DNA of 64,000 nt from JBDHWG01 sp039810085 (lineage in GTDB: Bacteria; Chloroflexota; Anaerolineae; Epilineales; JAHCIE01), in NCBI GenBank assembly GCA_039810085.1, contig JBDHWG010000011.1, positions 121,611-185,610 of the forward strand, given 5' to 3'. Of the stretch, positions 36,299 through 44,743 are shown piece by piece. The position numbers and the translations under genes are program-made. Numbering within the stretch: the first letter of the stretch is position 1; every line of letters begins with the position of its first letter. The notes under the pieces are model-generated. The model was given only the letters and a program-made list of their open reading frames with translations. It searched no databases and was not told the DNA's origin.

Positions 36299-37315
36299 TT
36301 ACGGCTGCTTGGTCGGCTCCTGTGGCGGCGCTGTAGGCTGCGCCGCGTTCGAGTTACGCGGCTGGTTGTTGTTCGTGTTGCCGTTGTTATTGTTGTTGGC
36401 GGCGCCACTATTGTTGTTGAGCGTCACGATGTCACCCTGCGACAACTGCCACTCGCGCTCGACGACCATGCCGGGGTTGCCGAGCGGGCCGAGCTGCTGG
36501 CCGTTGATGAAGATGATGGTTCCGCCAGCGTTCCCCGTGCGCAGGTTGACACTGCGGTTGCCGCGCCACGAGCGATTCTGCCCCGGTTGCAGCAGACCGG
36601 CGAACAATTGCTTGCCATCCACCGTGACCTGGAGCCAACTCGGCTGGGTAATCTCGACGGCAACCTCCACCTCGTTCGGCGGTGTCGTCGGCGCGGGCGT
36701 CGGTGGCTGCGGCGTTGGTGTCGCGCCAACCGTAGGCAGCATCGTCGGCGTGGCCGCGACTGCGCTCACGGGCGTCGGCTGGAGAACGGGCGTTCGCGTC
36801 GGCGGCGCACTCGTCGCCACCGGCGACGCCTCTGCCTCCGGCGTCTCGTTGATCGCCACCGCCTGGGGGGGCACAGCCGTCGCACTGCTGGCGCTGGCCT
36901 CGGTCGGCGCTTTCGCTTGACTCGCCGCCTGCTGCAAGGGCAAGATGGAATAACGCCAAATGCCCAGGGCCAGAACCACCAGCACCAGGAGCGCCCCCGC
37001 GCCGAGCAGGATCTCCGCCCAGTCTGGGCCGCGCCGGTAGAGTGGCTCCTTCAGAATTGTCGGCATCGCTGGGCTGTGCTCGACAGCCGGCATCTGACCG
37101 CCGTAGAGATCGACAATCTCGTTGGCGTCGAGACCGAGGTACTCAGCATACTTCCGCAGCATGCCCCGGGCATACACCGACGGCACATCCAGCGGCTTGC
37201 CCTGCTCAAAGGCGGCAAGCTGTCGTTCAGGTATTCTTGTGTCAGCCGCGGCTTCCGCGAGGGTCAAACCCTTCTGCTCGCGCGCCGCGCGCAGCGTGTT
37301 TCCTAATTCAGTCAT
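36299..37315 (-). CDS. RodZ-like cytoskeletal/morphogenesis protein
   Basis: A 338-residue protein in RodZ layout: an N-terminal helix-turn-helix (HTH_25, about 1-65, starting ELGNTLRAAREQKGLTLAE), one membrane helix (about 102-122), a Pro/Thr/Ala linker and a C-terminal DUF4115 beta domain (about 220-300). RodZ links MreB filaments to the membrane in rod-shaped cells, but mreB is not in this window. The tail is unusual: it is rich in Asn (runs of five) and then Gln/Pro. It has its own promoter. Confidence 0.85.
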   Translation of the reverse strand: MTELGNTLRAAREQKGLTLAEAAADTRIPERQLAAFEQGKPLDVPSVYARGMLRKYAEYLGLDANEIVDLYGGQMPAVEHSPAMPTILKEPLYRRGPDWAEILLGAGALLVLVVLALGIWRYSILPLQQAASQAKAPTEASASSATAVPPQAVAINETPEAEASPVATSAPPTRTPVLQPTPVSAVAATPTMLPTVGATPTPQPPTPAPTTPPNEVEVAVEITQPSWLQVTVDGKQLFAGLLQPGQNRSWRGNRSVNLRTGNAGGTIIFINGQQLGPLGNPGMVVEREWQLSQGDIVTLNNNSGAANNNNNGNTNNNQPRNSNAAQPTAPPQEPTKQP

Positions 37316-37342
37316 GCACTTCTCCAGACCCCACGAGGCGAA

Positions 37343-37371
37343 ATGCTACCAACAGCAGCGTGAAAAGTCAA
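37343..37371 (-). promoter_or_regulatory. Promoter of the RodZ-like gene
   Basis: On the minus strand TTGACT (37371-37366) and TAGCAT (37348-37343) are 17 bp apart, 28 bases before the start codon at 37315. Confidence 0.55.
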
Positions 37372-37511
37372 CTTACTAAGCCCTACCATAAGTCGCCTCG
37401 ACTAACTGTCACCACCACACATACCAATTCAGTGCCATCCCTAGGGGAGACGCGCCATTGCCCTACTGTCGGATCGACAACAACTGTGCCGCCTCACGCC
37501 TCCGTTCGCGC

Positions 37512-38696
37512 CTAATCTCCATTCGCCTGAAGCGTTCGCGGCGCTTGCTGCGACTCGGAGCGCGTCCCCCAACGCAGCCACTTGCGGGGGATGTGGCCGT
37601 CCCAGTCGGGCTGCCAGCGCAGGTAGAACACGACCATGAACGCCAGGAACAGCAGCTTGAGGTCGAAAGCCAAGCTGATGTGACGAATGTAGATGCGGTC
37701 GTAGCGCAGCTTCTGGAGCGGTGAGTAGTAGTAGCTGCCGACGACCTGGGCCAGGCCCGACAACCCAGGCCGCACCTGGTGGCGCACCGCCCACTGCGGG
37801 ATTTCTTGCAGCCAACCGTAGACCTGGACCGTGCGCAGGGGGCGCGGGCCGACGAAGCTCATGTCCCCGCGCAGAATATTCAACATCTGCGGCAGCTCGT
37901 CCAGCGCCGTCTTGCGCAGGAAGACACCGACGACAAGAGCACGGTCGTCCTTCACCCGCGCCGGAATGGGGCCGGTCTCGGCCTCGGCGTTGCGGATCAT
38001 GCTGCGAAACTTGAACTGGTGGAAGTTCTCGCCACCGCGCCCGACCGAGTTCTTGACGAACAATATCGGCCCCGGATCTTCAAGCCAGATAAGGGCCGTG
38101 ATGATGAGGCACACCGGCGCGGAGACGATGAGGGCAATGGACGACAGGACAATATCGAAGATGCGCTTGATGCGCGGCCCTTCGACCATCGGCCCCATCC
38201 AGACGGCGTGATGCTGCCGCACCGCCTCGACTAGAGCCGGTGGCGGGGGCAGGCTCTCCTCCCATAGCGCGTCATCCAACGAGGTCGCCAGCACGCCGCC
38301 CAGGAGCGCCCCGACGACCACGCCGACGAGGTGATACCAGCGCAGGCCGATATCGAGGATAAGGGCGTGATTGATCCACAGGCCAACCGCCAGCCCCGCG
38401 CTCACCAGGAAAGCGAGGCGATAGCTCCACGAGCGCGACACGGGCAGCGGCGAACGGGCGATAATGCGCTGCACGACAACTGTGAATAGCATTTGAATGA
38501 TGCCCAGGGCTATCGCCGCCGTGATGCCGCGCCCGTAGCGCAGGATGGGCGGGTTCACGGTCGCCAGGCGAATGAGAGACCAGAGCAGGACTACCCCACC
38601 TATAGCGGCGAGGAGCGAGACGCCAAAAGCGACGTAGCGAACGGTGAGAGACAGAGAACGTTGAGCTTGAAGGCTTCGCGGCTCGGAATCCGACAT
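37512..38696 (-). CDS. Polyprenyl-phosphate sugar phosphotransferase (bacterial sugar transferase)
   Basis: A 394-residue WcaJ/PglC-type initiating transferase. Four N-terminal membrane helices (about 20-150) precede the catalytic domain, which starts KRIFDIVLSSIAL and contains FHQFKFRSM, DELPQMLNILRGDMSFVGPRP and PGLSGLAQV. These enzymes place the first sugar phosphate on undecaprenyl phosphate for capsule or exopolysaccharide. The gene starts 10 bases after the asparagine synthetase stop and shares its promoter. The sugar cannot be inferred. Confidence 0.9.
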   Translation of the reverse strand: MSDSEPRSLQAQRSLSLTVRYVAFGVSLLAAIGGVVLLWSLIRLATVNPPILRYGRGITAAIALGIIQMLFTVVVQRIIARSPLPVSRSWSYRLAFLVSAGLAVGLWINHALILDIGLRWYHLVGVVVGALLGGVLATSLDDALWEESLPPPPALVEAVRQHHAVWMGPMVEGPRIKRIFDIVLSSIALIVSAPVCLIITALIWLEDPGPILFVKNSVGRGGENFHQFKFRSMIRNAEAETGPIPARVKDDRALVVGVFLRKTALDELPQMLNILRGDMSFVGPRPLRTVQVYGWLQEIPQWAVRHQVRPGLSGLAQVVGSYYYSPLQKLRYDRIYIRHISLAFDLKLLFLAFMVVFYLRWQPDWDGHIPRKWLRWGTRSESQQAPRTLQANGD

Positions 38697-38706
38697 GGGC
38701 GCCTCG

Positions 38707-40602
38707 TCAGCGGGATAGTGGGGCCTGTTCAGCCCAGAGATTGAACATCAACAATGCCCACAGGTTGCGGCTGTAGTCCGCGCGGCCGGCCTGGTGGTCG
38801 GCGACGAGCCGCGACACCACCGCCGGTTGGAAGAATCCCTGACGCGCGACACAATCAGGCGCTAGATAATGCTCGACCAGGGGGCGCAAGTCCGTTTTCA
38901 GCCAGCGCGACATGGGGGCGTTGAAGCCGCGCTTCGGCTGGCGCAGAATCTCCGGCGGCAGGATGTCGCGCATCGTCTGCCTCAGGAAATGCTTGAGTTT
39001 CAGGCGCGGCATCTTGAGCGCGCCAGGCAATCGGAAAGCAAACTCAACCAGGCCCACGTCCAACAAGGGAACGCGCGCCTCCAAGGAGTGGGCCATGCTC
39101 ATGCGGTCGACCTTGGTCAGCATATCGTCCGGCAGGGAGACCCGCGTGTCGGCATACTGGTAGCGGCTCAGCGCGTCCAGGTGCGCGGCAGCTTCGTACT
39201 GGCGGCGGAACGGGCCATAGCCGTCAAGCCCGCCGTTCAGCGCGGTTCGCACATCGGGCGCAAGCAGCGCCGCCTTGAGATCGTCGCTGAAGAACGCTTT
39301 CCAGGCATAGTGCCGCCGCCCCGGCTCGAGCAGCGCGTGCGCCACGAAGCGGCGAGCCTTGAGATCGAAGCTCACCTTCCGATCTGACACTGGCAATTGT
39401 CGTACCACGGCGGGCACGAGACCACGGCTGATAGGCCCCGGCAGATGCTCGTACACGGCCGCCAACTTGTCGGCCTGGTATGTGGCGTAGCCGGCGAAAA
39501 GCTCGTCGCCGCCGTCACCGCCGAGCGCGACGGTGACGTGCTGCCGCGTGAGCTGGGCCAGGTAGTACGTCGGGATGGCGGACGAGTCCGCGAACGGTTC
39601 GTCGAAATGCGTCACCAGCTTCGGGGCAAGGTCGGTCGCATCGGGGCGAACGGTCAGCTGGGTGTGGTCGGTCTCGAACCGCTCGGCGACGATGCGCGCC
39701 AGGTGGGTCTCATCGTAGGACGGGTCGTCGAAGCCGATGGAGAACGTCTTGAGCGGCCCGGTGTGGGACTGGTGGGCAAAGGCGACAATCGTGCTGGAGT
39801 CGAGACCGCCGCTCAGGAAGATGCCCAGGGGGACATCAGCGATAAGCTGCTGCTGGACCGCCGCCGCCAGCCGCGCCCGCAGCTCCGATTGGAGCCTGTC
39901 CACGTCATACGGCGGCTGCAATGGGGTGACGGAGGCCAGGTCCCAGTACGGGCGCACCTCGGTATGCCCCGCTTGCCACACGAGCGTGTGCCCGGGTTCG
40001 AGCTTGCGAATCTCGCGGTAGATGCTGTAGGGCGCGGGAATATAGAGCAGCGAGAGGTACACGCTCAGCGCGTCCAGGTCAAGGGTTGGGCGCAGGTCAT
40101 CGGCCAGGATCGCCTTGATCTCTGAGCCGAACAGCAGCCGATCCGGCAGCGCGGCATAGTAGAGCGGCTTGATGCCGAGGTGGTCCCGCGCGAGCACCAG
40201 ACGGCGCTCGACGGCATCCCACACGGCGATGGCGAACATGCCGTTGAGATGGCGCGGGAAGTCCACGCCGTACTCCTCATATAAGTGGACGATTACCTCG
40301 GTGTCGGTGTGGGTGTAGAAAACGTGGCCGCGCGCTTCGAGCCGTCGGCGAAGTTCGGCGAAGTTGTAAATCTCACCGTTGTAGACGGTCCAGACCGTGC
40401 GGGCCTCATTGTGGATGGGCTGGTGGCCGGTGGCGAGGTCAATGATGGCAAGGCGGCGCATCGCCAGGCCGAGCGCGCCGTCGGTGTACAGCCCCCAATC
40501 GTCCGGGCCACGGTGGACAAGCGTGTGGCACATGCGCAAAAGCCCCGCCTCATCAACGGGGTGCGCCGGATCGTCATACAGTTTGCCCGCGATGCCACAC
40601 AT
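38707..40602 (-). CDS. asnB: Asparagine synthetase, glutamine-hydrolysing
   Basis: A 631-residue AsnB-type enzyme. Cys2 of the N-terminal MCGIAG is the glutaminase nucleophile; YNGEIYNF and the RDHLGIKPLYY segment are conserved in that domain (about 1-210). The synthetase domain has the pyrophosphate loop SGGLDSS and the DDMLTKVDRMSMAHSLE region. In exopolysaccharide loci, AsnB-like proteins often sit beside sugar transferases and may amidate a glycan precursor instead of making free asparagine. The coupling to a sugar transferase here fits that but does not prove it. Confidence 0.92.
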   Translation of the reverse strand: MCGIAGKLYDDPAHPVDEAGLLRMCHTLVHRGPDDWGLYTDGALGLAMRRLAIIDLATGHQPIHNEARTVWTVYNGEIYNFAELRRRLEARGHVFYTHTDTEVIVHLYEEYGVDFPRHLNGMFAIAVWDAVERRLVLARDHLGIKPLYYAALPDRLLFGSEIKAILADDLRPTLDLDALSVYLSLLYIPAPYSIYREIRKLEPGHTLVWQAGHTEVRPYWDLASVTPLQPPYDVDRLQSELRARLAAAVQQQLIADVPLGIFLSGGLDSSTIVAFAHQSHTGPLKTFSIGFDDPSYDETHLARIVAERFETDHTQLTVRPDATDLAPKLVTHFDEPFADSSAIPTYYLAQLTRQHVTVALGGDGGDELFAGYATYQADKLAAVYEHLPGPISRGLVPAVVRQLPVSDRKVSFDLKARRFVAHALLEPGRRHYAWKAFFSDDLKAALLAPDVRTALNGGLDGYGPFRRQYEAAAHLDALSRYQYADTRVSLPDDMLTKVDRMSMAHSLEARVPLLDVGLVEFAFRLPGALKMPRLKLKHFLRQTMRDILPPEILRQPKRGFNAPMSRWLKTDLRPLVEHYLAPDCVARQGFFQPAVVSRLVADHQAGRADYSRNLWALLMFNLWAEQAPLSR

Positions 40603-40656
40603 GGAAGCCCTCGTGCGCGGGAAGTTTCGATGAACGCGTGAAGTGGGTTACTCTTA

Positions 40657-40685
40657 AAGGTATCCAGCTACGTGTCCAATGTCAA
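40657..40685 (-). promoter_or_regulatory. Promoter of asnB and the sugar transferase gene
   Basis: On the minus strand a perfect -35, TTGACA (40685-40680), and TACCTT (40662-40657) are 17 bp apart, about 55 bases upstream of the asnB start. Confidence 0.55.
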
Positions 40686-40721
40686 GTTGGAAGCAGCCGT
40701 CGACACTGTCGGCGCGCAGGC

Positions 40722-40756
40722 AAACAAAAACCGCTAGAGACAACCTAGCGGCTTTC
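40722..40756 (-). terminator. Rho-independent terminator of the small hypothetical gene
   Basis: On the minus strand CCGCTAG, a 7-base loop, then CTAGCGG form a perfect stem followed by TTTTTG. It lies 22 bases past the stop at 40779 and separates that gene from the asnB promoter. Confidence 0.85.
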
Positions 40757-40778
40757 TCTCAAACTGCCGTCGCGTGCT

Positions 40779-41165
40779 TCAGGCGTGAATTTCCGCCTCT
40801 GGAACCGCCTCGGCCGCGGTCACGTTGACATGACCCTCTGTTGCCTGGATAGGAGCTTTCTTCTGCCCTCGCCCGACAACCTTGAGACTCTTCTTCCCGA
40901 CGGCCTTGCTTCCCTTCGCAGCGAGGCCCACGGCGCCACGGCCGGCGTGATAGCAGGCATAAACCGGCGTGAGCATGATGCGCCGCACACTCTTCTTGCC
41001 GTGCGGACCTGTGGGTGCGCTCTCGATGACCACCTCCGCAGTTGGCTCAGGGGTCTCAACAACAGTCTCGTGAAGCTCAGCGACTGCCTCAGGGGTCTCA
41101 ACGGCTACCCCAAGGGTCTCGAGGTCTAGGGTCTCGTCTTTAGCTTTGGGCGTCTTGGTTTTCAT
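40779..41165 (-). CDS. Small hypothetical protein with acidic and basic low-complexity halves
   Basis: A 128-residue protein that I cannot assign to a family. The first half is acidic with repeated VETPE/VETPEA units. The second half is basic (RRIMLTPVYACYHAGRGAVGLAAKGSKAVGKKSLKVVGRGQKK), described here by its Gly/Lys content. There is no signal peptide and only a weakly hydrophobic patch. The ATG at 41165 is chosen for the TAAGGA site upstream; a frame extension to 41252 has none. A clear terminator follows and tandem operator-like palindromes lie upstream, which support a real, regulated gene. Confidence 0.6.
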   Translation of the reverse strand: MKTKTPKAKDETLDLETLGVAVETPEAVAELHETVVETPEPTAEVVIESAPTGPHGKKSVRRIMLTPVYACYHAGRGAVGLAAKGSKAVGKKSLKVVGRGQKKAPIQATEGHVNVTAAEAVPEAEIHA

Positions 41166-41214
41166 TGATTTGTCCTTACCGCTAGCGCGGCTACACGTAT
41201 TTGGCGGGCAGGTA

Positions 41215-41251
41215 TGACGCACTGCGTCAATCAGTGTGACGCTCTGTGTCA
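41215..41251. promoter_or_regulatory. Tandem 15-bp palindromic operators in a divergent intergenic region
   Basis: TGACGCACTGCGTCA (41215-41229) is a perfect palindrome around one base. TGACGCTCTGTGTCA (41237-41251) is a near copy 22 bp downstream, about two helical turns away. Both lie between the leftward small gene (start 41165) and the rightward Rieske gene (start 41394). This spacing is typical of a dimeric repressor binding on one face of the helix. The regulator is not in the immediate neighbourhood. Confidence 0.6.
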
Positions 41252-41321
41252 CGCATTCTTACGCATTTTCGGCTTCTGGATTCACTCCCAGCACGCAGTC
41301 TTGCAGCATCCCTCCAAGAGT

Positions 41322-41350
41322 TTGCACCCACTCGATGCCCCGCTTACACT
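41322..41350 (+). promoter_or_regulatory. Likely promoter of the Rieske protein gene
   Basis: TTGCAC (41322-41327) and TACACT (41345-41350) are 17 bp apart, about 40 bases before the ATG at 41394. GAGGAGGA follows as ribosome site. Confidence 0.45.
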
Positions 41351-41393
41351 CTAGCAATGGGGATCGCGGCAAACTCATGTCCGAGGAGGAAGC

Positions 41394-43157
41394 ATGACCA
41401 TCGCAACGACGAATCTTGTTCGCGCTGGGACGCTGGACGAACTACGTCAGAAGGGCTGCCTCGTCGTGTCCGGTGAGGGTCAGACCATCGCCCTCTTCCT
41501 CGATGGCGGAAAAGTCTACGCTGTCGACAACCGCTGCCCGCACATGGGGTTCCCGCTGAGCAAGGGCAGCGTGCGCAAGGGCATTCTGACCTGCCACTGG
41601 CACCACGCCCGCTTCGACCTCGCCAGTGGCGGTACCTTCGACCCCTTCGCCGACGATGTGCGCGTGTTCCCGGTTCACGTCGAGGATGGCGTCCTGTGGG
41701 TCGATCCCCACGGCGCGCCCAAGGATTGGACGGCGTACTGGCGGGGCCGCCTGCAAGACGGGCTGGAGCAGGCCCTCAACCTCATCATCGTCAAGTCTAT
41801 CTTGTCGCTGCTCGACCAGGGCGTATCGCCGGGTGAGATGCTCGCCATCGGCGCGGATTTTGGCACGCGCTATCGCGGCGAAGGGTGGGGCCCCGGCCTC
41901 ACCATCATGACGGCGATGGCAAACATCCTCCCGGCGCTCGACGCCGAGGACCGCGTGCTCGCCCTCTACCATGGCCTGTCCCACGTCTCCAGCAATACCG
42001 TAGGCCGTGCGCCGCGCTTCGACCTCGACCCGCTGCCCTCTGGCCCAGACGGCGCGACGATTCCCCTCGACCGTTTGAAGGAGTGGCTGCGCGGCTTCAT
42101 CGAGGTGCGCGACGGCGACGGGGCAGAGCGCTGCCTACGCACGGCCCTGGCTCAAGGCGCCACCCCCGCCAATGCGTGCGACATGCTCATAGCCGCCGCG
42201 ACCGACCACGCCTACATCGATGGCGGCCACCAGGTCGACTTTATCAACAAGGCGTTCGAGGCGCTCGATCTGATCGGCTGGGACCAAGCCGAGGCCGTCC
42301 TGCCCAGCCTCGTTGGTGGCATCGCCCGCGCCCGACGGAGCGAGGAGAGCAACGCGTGGCGTCACCCCATCGACCTTATCCACCTGATGGACGACGCCCT
42401 GGCAGCGGCGCTACCCGAAATGGGACAGGGTAGCTGGCGAGGCTTCGATACCCTCGTCGAGGTTTTGCTTCAGGAGGATCCGGCGGCCAGTGTTGAAGCC
42501 CTCAATCACGCCCTCGGCGAAGGCGCGTCTTATGTCGATCTCAGCGAGGCGGTCGCCTACGCCGCCGCGCTTCGCGTCGCCCGGTTCCATACCGCCAACG
42601 AATTCGGCGACTGGGATACCGTGCTGCACACCTTCACCTATGCCAACGCCATCGACCAGGCGATGCGACGCGCGCCCTCGCGCGACCTGCTGCGCGGGGT
42701 CTACCACGGCGCGATGAGCATCTACCTCGACCGCTTCCTCAACACACCGCCGGCGCGCCTGCCGGACGAGCGGAGTGTCGCGGGCCTCCCGAGCGACGCG
42801 GATACGCTCCTCGCCGAGCTTCTGAACCTGATGGACCGCCAGCAGCAGGTCAACCAGGCCGGCGCTATTGTCTACCGCTACCTGAGCCTGGGCCATCCGC
42901 CGGCCCGCCTCCTGGCGACGCTCGGCCACGCCCTGCTCCGCGAGGACACGCTGTTCCACACCTACCAGATGCTCGAAGCGGGCTACCGGCAATACAGTAT
43001 CTTGGCGCAGTCGCGGCCCGACCTCGCGCCGAACGTTCTCGTCGGCGTGGCGCGCTACGTCGCGGCTCACTGCCCGACAGCGCGAGCGATGCTCCAGACG
43101 GCGCGCATCGCCATGCGCCTGCATCGCGGCGACGACTTGACCGTCGATGTAGGTTAG
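41394..43157 (+). CDS. Rieske [2Fe-2S] protein with long helical C-terminal domain
   Basis: A 587-residue protein. The N-terminal 105 residues are a Rieske domain with ligands Cys48/His50 (CPHMG) and Cys67/His70 (CHWHHARFD), of the ferredoxin-like or oxygenase type. The remaining 480 residues are helical and Ala/Leu-rich, with no mononuclear-iron oxygenase pattern that I recognise. They contain several His-rich helices (LYHGLSHVSSN, DHAYIDGGHQVDF, YHGAMSIYLDRF), which could be a separate metal or substrate site. It is probably a redox enzyme of unknown reaction. An alpha/beta hydrolase gene starts 23 bases after the stop, so the two likely work together. Confidence 0.8.
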   Translation: MTIATTNLVRAGTLDELRQKGCLVVSGEGQTIALFLDGGKVYAVDNRCPHMGFPLSKGSVRKGILTCHWHHARFDLASGGTFDPFADDVRVFPVHVEDGVLWVDPHGAPKDWTAYWRGRLQDGLEQALNLIIVKSILSLLDQGVSPGEMLAIGADFGTRYRGEGWGPGLTIMTAMANILPALDAEDRVLALYHGLSHVSSNTVGRAPRFDLDPLPSGPDGATIPLDRLKEWLRGFIEVRDGDGAERCLRTALAQGATPANACDMLIAAATDHAYIDGGHQVDFINKAFEALDLIGWDQAEAVLPSLVGGIARARRSEESNAWRHPIDLIHLMDDALAAALPEMGQGSWRGFDTLVEVLLQEDPAASVEALNHALGEGASYVDLSEAVAYAAALRVARFHTANEFGDWDTVLHTFTYANAIDQAMRRAPSRDLLRGVYHGAMSIYLDRFLNTPPARLPDERSVAGLPSDADTLLAELLNLMDRQQQVNQAGAIVYRYLSLGHPPARLLATLGHALLREDTLFHTYQMLEAGYRQYSILAQSRPDLAPNVLVGVARYVAAHCPTARAMLQTARIAMRLHRGDDLTVDVG

Positions 43158-43180
43158 CTACACTAAAGCCAGGAGGACGC

Positions 43181-44545
43181 ATGACCAACACACCCATCAC
43201 CGGCCCATTTCGGATTCTTGGCGACTCGCCCGACACGGCTGTGCCGTGGTACATGATCCCCTTCGACGCCGACGGCCTCTGCACAGCGCCCCAGACGCGC
43301 CAGATGCTCATCAACGCCGTGCAGAACGACGACTACACCGACATTTTCCTGTTCTCCCACGGCTGGAACAACACCTGGAACAACGCCGTGGCGGCTTACG
43401 AGGAGTTCATGACCGGCTACGCCCGGATGGTGCGCGACCGCGGCCTGGCCTACCCGCGGCCGTTCCGCCCCCTCCTCGTCGGCGTCTACTGGCCGAGCAT
43501 CGAGCTTGTCCGCGCCGACGAGCTGCCGCCGGACGTGCGCGACATCGAAACGCAGGGTAGCGGGCAGCCTGACCTCGCCATTGCCGACGCTAGTCCGCCT
43601 ACAGCGTTCGCCGCCGACGACGTGCCGTCGGAGCAGCGCTCGCAGTTCAGCGAGCTTGTCAGCCGCGACCGGCTCACCGAGGCCGAGGCGCTCCAGCTGG
43701 CGCAGCTGCTGCTGCCGACGTACCAGGGCAACAGCGGCGGGCCGCAGGAGATTCCGTCCACCGACGCGGCCATCTCGGCGCAAGACCTGGTGGACCTCTG
43801 GCGCGATACGCTGGGGAGTGGTACGGCCGGCGAAGCAGCACCGACTGCAACAGATGCAACACAAGACGACGCCGAGCGAGGCATCATTGGCGACGTCCTC
43901 AGCTTCGATCCCCGCGATATCCTACGCGCCGTCACGATCTTCAAGATGAAGGACCGCGCGGGCGTGGTCGGCGTCAACGGCGTGGGGCCGCTGCTGGCCG
44001 ACATCCTGGCCGCGAACGCGGCGCCGCGTGTCCACCTGCTCGGCCACTCGTTCGGCTGCCGCGTCGTGCTGTCGGCGCTGTGCGCGCAGCCGCTGGGCCG
44101 CAAGGTCAACTCCGCGCTTCTCTTGCAGCCGGCCGTGTCGTGCATGTGCTTCGCCGACGATGTCCTCGACACGGGCCAACCGGGCGGGTTCCGCGCTGCG
44201 ATAGACCGGGTCGAGGGGCCCATCCTGACGACCTTCTCGGAGCGGGACCAGCCGCTGCACAACTTCTACCACTTCGCCGTGCGGCGGCCCGGCGACCTGG
44301 GCGAGATCGGGGGAGGCCGGGGGCTGGAGACGCCGCCCGATCCTCACGCGGCCCTCGGCGGCTACGGTCCCGTGGGGTGCGCGGGCGACTGCGACGACAT
44401 GACGATGCCCGGCCCGAGCGAGGGCTACAGCTTGCCGGCCGGAGCCAAGGTCGTCGGGCTAAACGGCACGGCGTATATCTCTGGCCACGGCGACATCAGC
44501 AACGCGGCGACATGGTGGGCGCTGTACAGCCAGGTCGCGCAATAG
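43181..44545 (+). CDS. Alpha/beta hydrolase-fold protein
   Basis: A 454-residue protein with FLFSHGWNNTW near residue 55 (oxyanion-loop type HGW) and the nucleophile elbow LLGHSFGCRVV (Ser about 289). A large insertion of about 170 residues between them is low in similarity to known hydrolases. There is no signal peptide. AGGAGG precedes the ATG. It follows the Rieske gene in the same direction and faces the CHAT/SIR2-like operon. The substrate is unknown; esterase or lipase chemistry is most likely. Confidence 0.78.
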   Translation: MTNTPITGPFRILGDSPDTAVPWYMIPFDADGLCTAPQTRQMLINAVQNDDYTDIFLFSHGWNNTWNNAVAAYEEFMTGYARMVRDRGLAYPRPFRPLLVGVYWPSIELVRADELPPDVRDIETQGSGQPDLAIADASPPTAFAADDVPSEQRSQFSELVSRDRLTEAEALQLAQLLLPTYQGNSGGPQEIPSTDAAISAQDLVDLWRDTLGSGTAGEAAPTATDATQDDAERGIIGDVLSFDPRDILRAVTIFKMKDRAGVVGVNGVGPLLADILAANAAPRVHLLGHSFGCRVVLSALCAQPLGRKVNSALLLQPAVSCMCFADDVLDTGQPGGFRAAIDRVEGPILTTFSERDQPLHNFYHFAVRRPGDLGEIGGGRGLETPPDPHAALGGYGPVGCAGDCDDMTMPGPSEGYSLPAGAKVVGLNGTAYISGHGDISNAATWWALYSQVAQ

Positions 44546-44743
44546 GCCTACCGCCCCGGCGCGCCCTCGCCCGGCGGCAGGTCTGAGCACGTCTTGTGGT
44601 TTGGTCTCAGGATGCGTCTGGCGTGGCATCGTGACCGTCCGCTTCTTGGTACAGAGCAGGCTGACCACAACTCGTTGTAGTTATCGTCGCACGGCAGGGG
44701 CTACTGCTTGTGTTCACCGGTAGTTCTACCGACGACCGAACGA

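Noticed and set aside
44546..44743. Gap between the hydrolase gene and the last SIR2-like gene searched for an RNA gene or toxin-antitoxin pair
   Set aside because: No strong hairpin with a T-tract, no promoter and no credible small frame could be seen.
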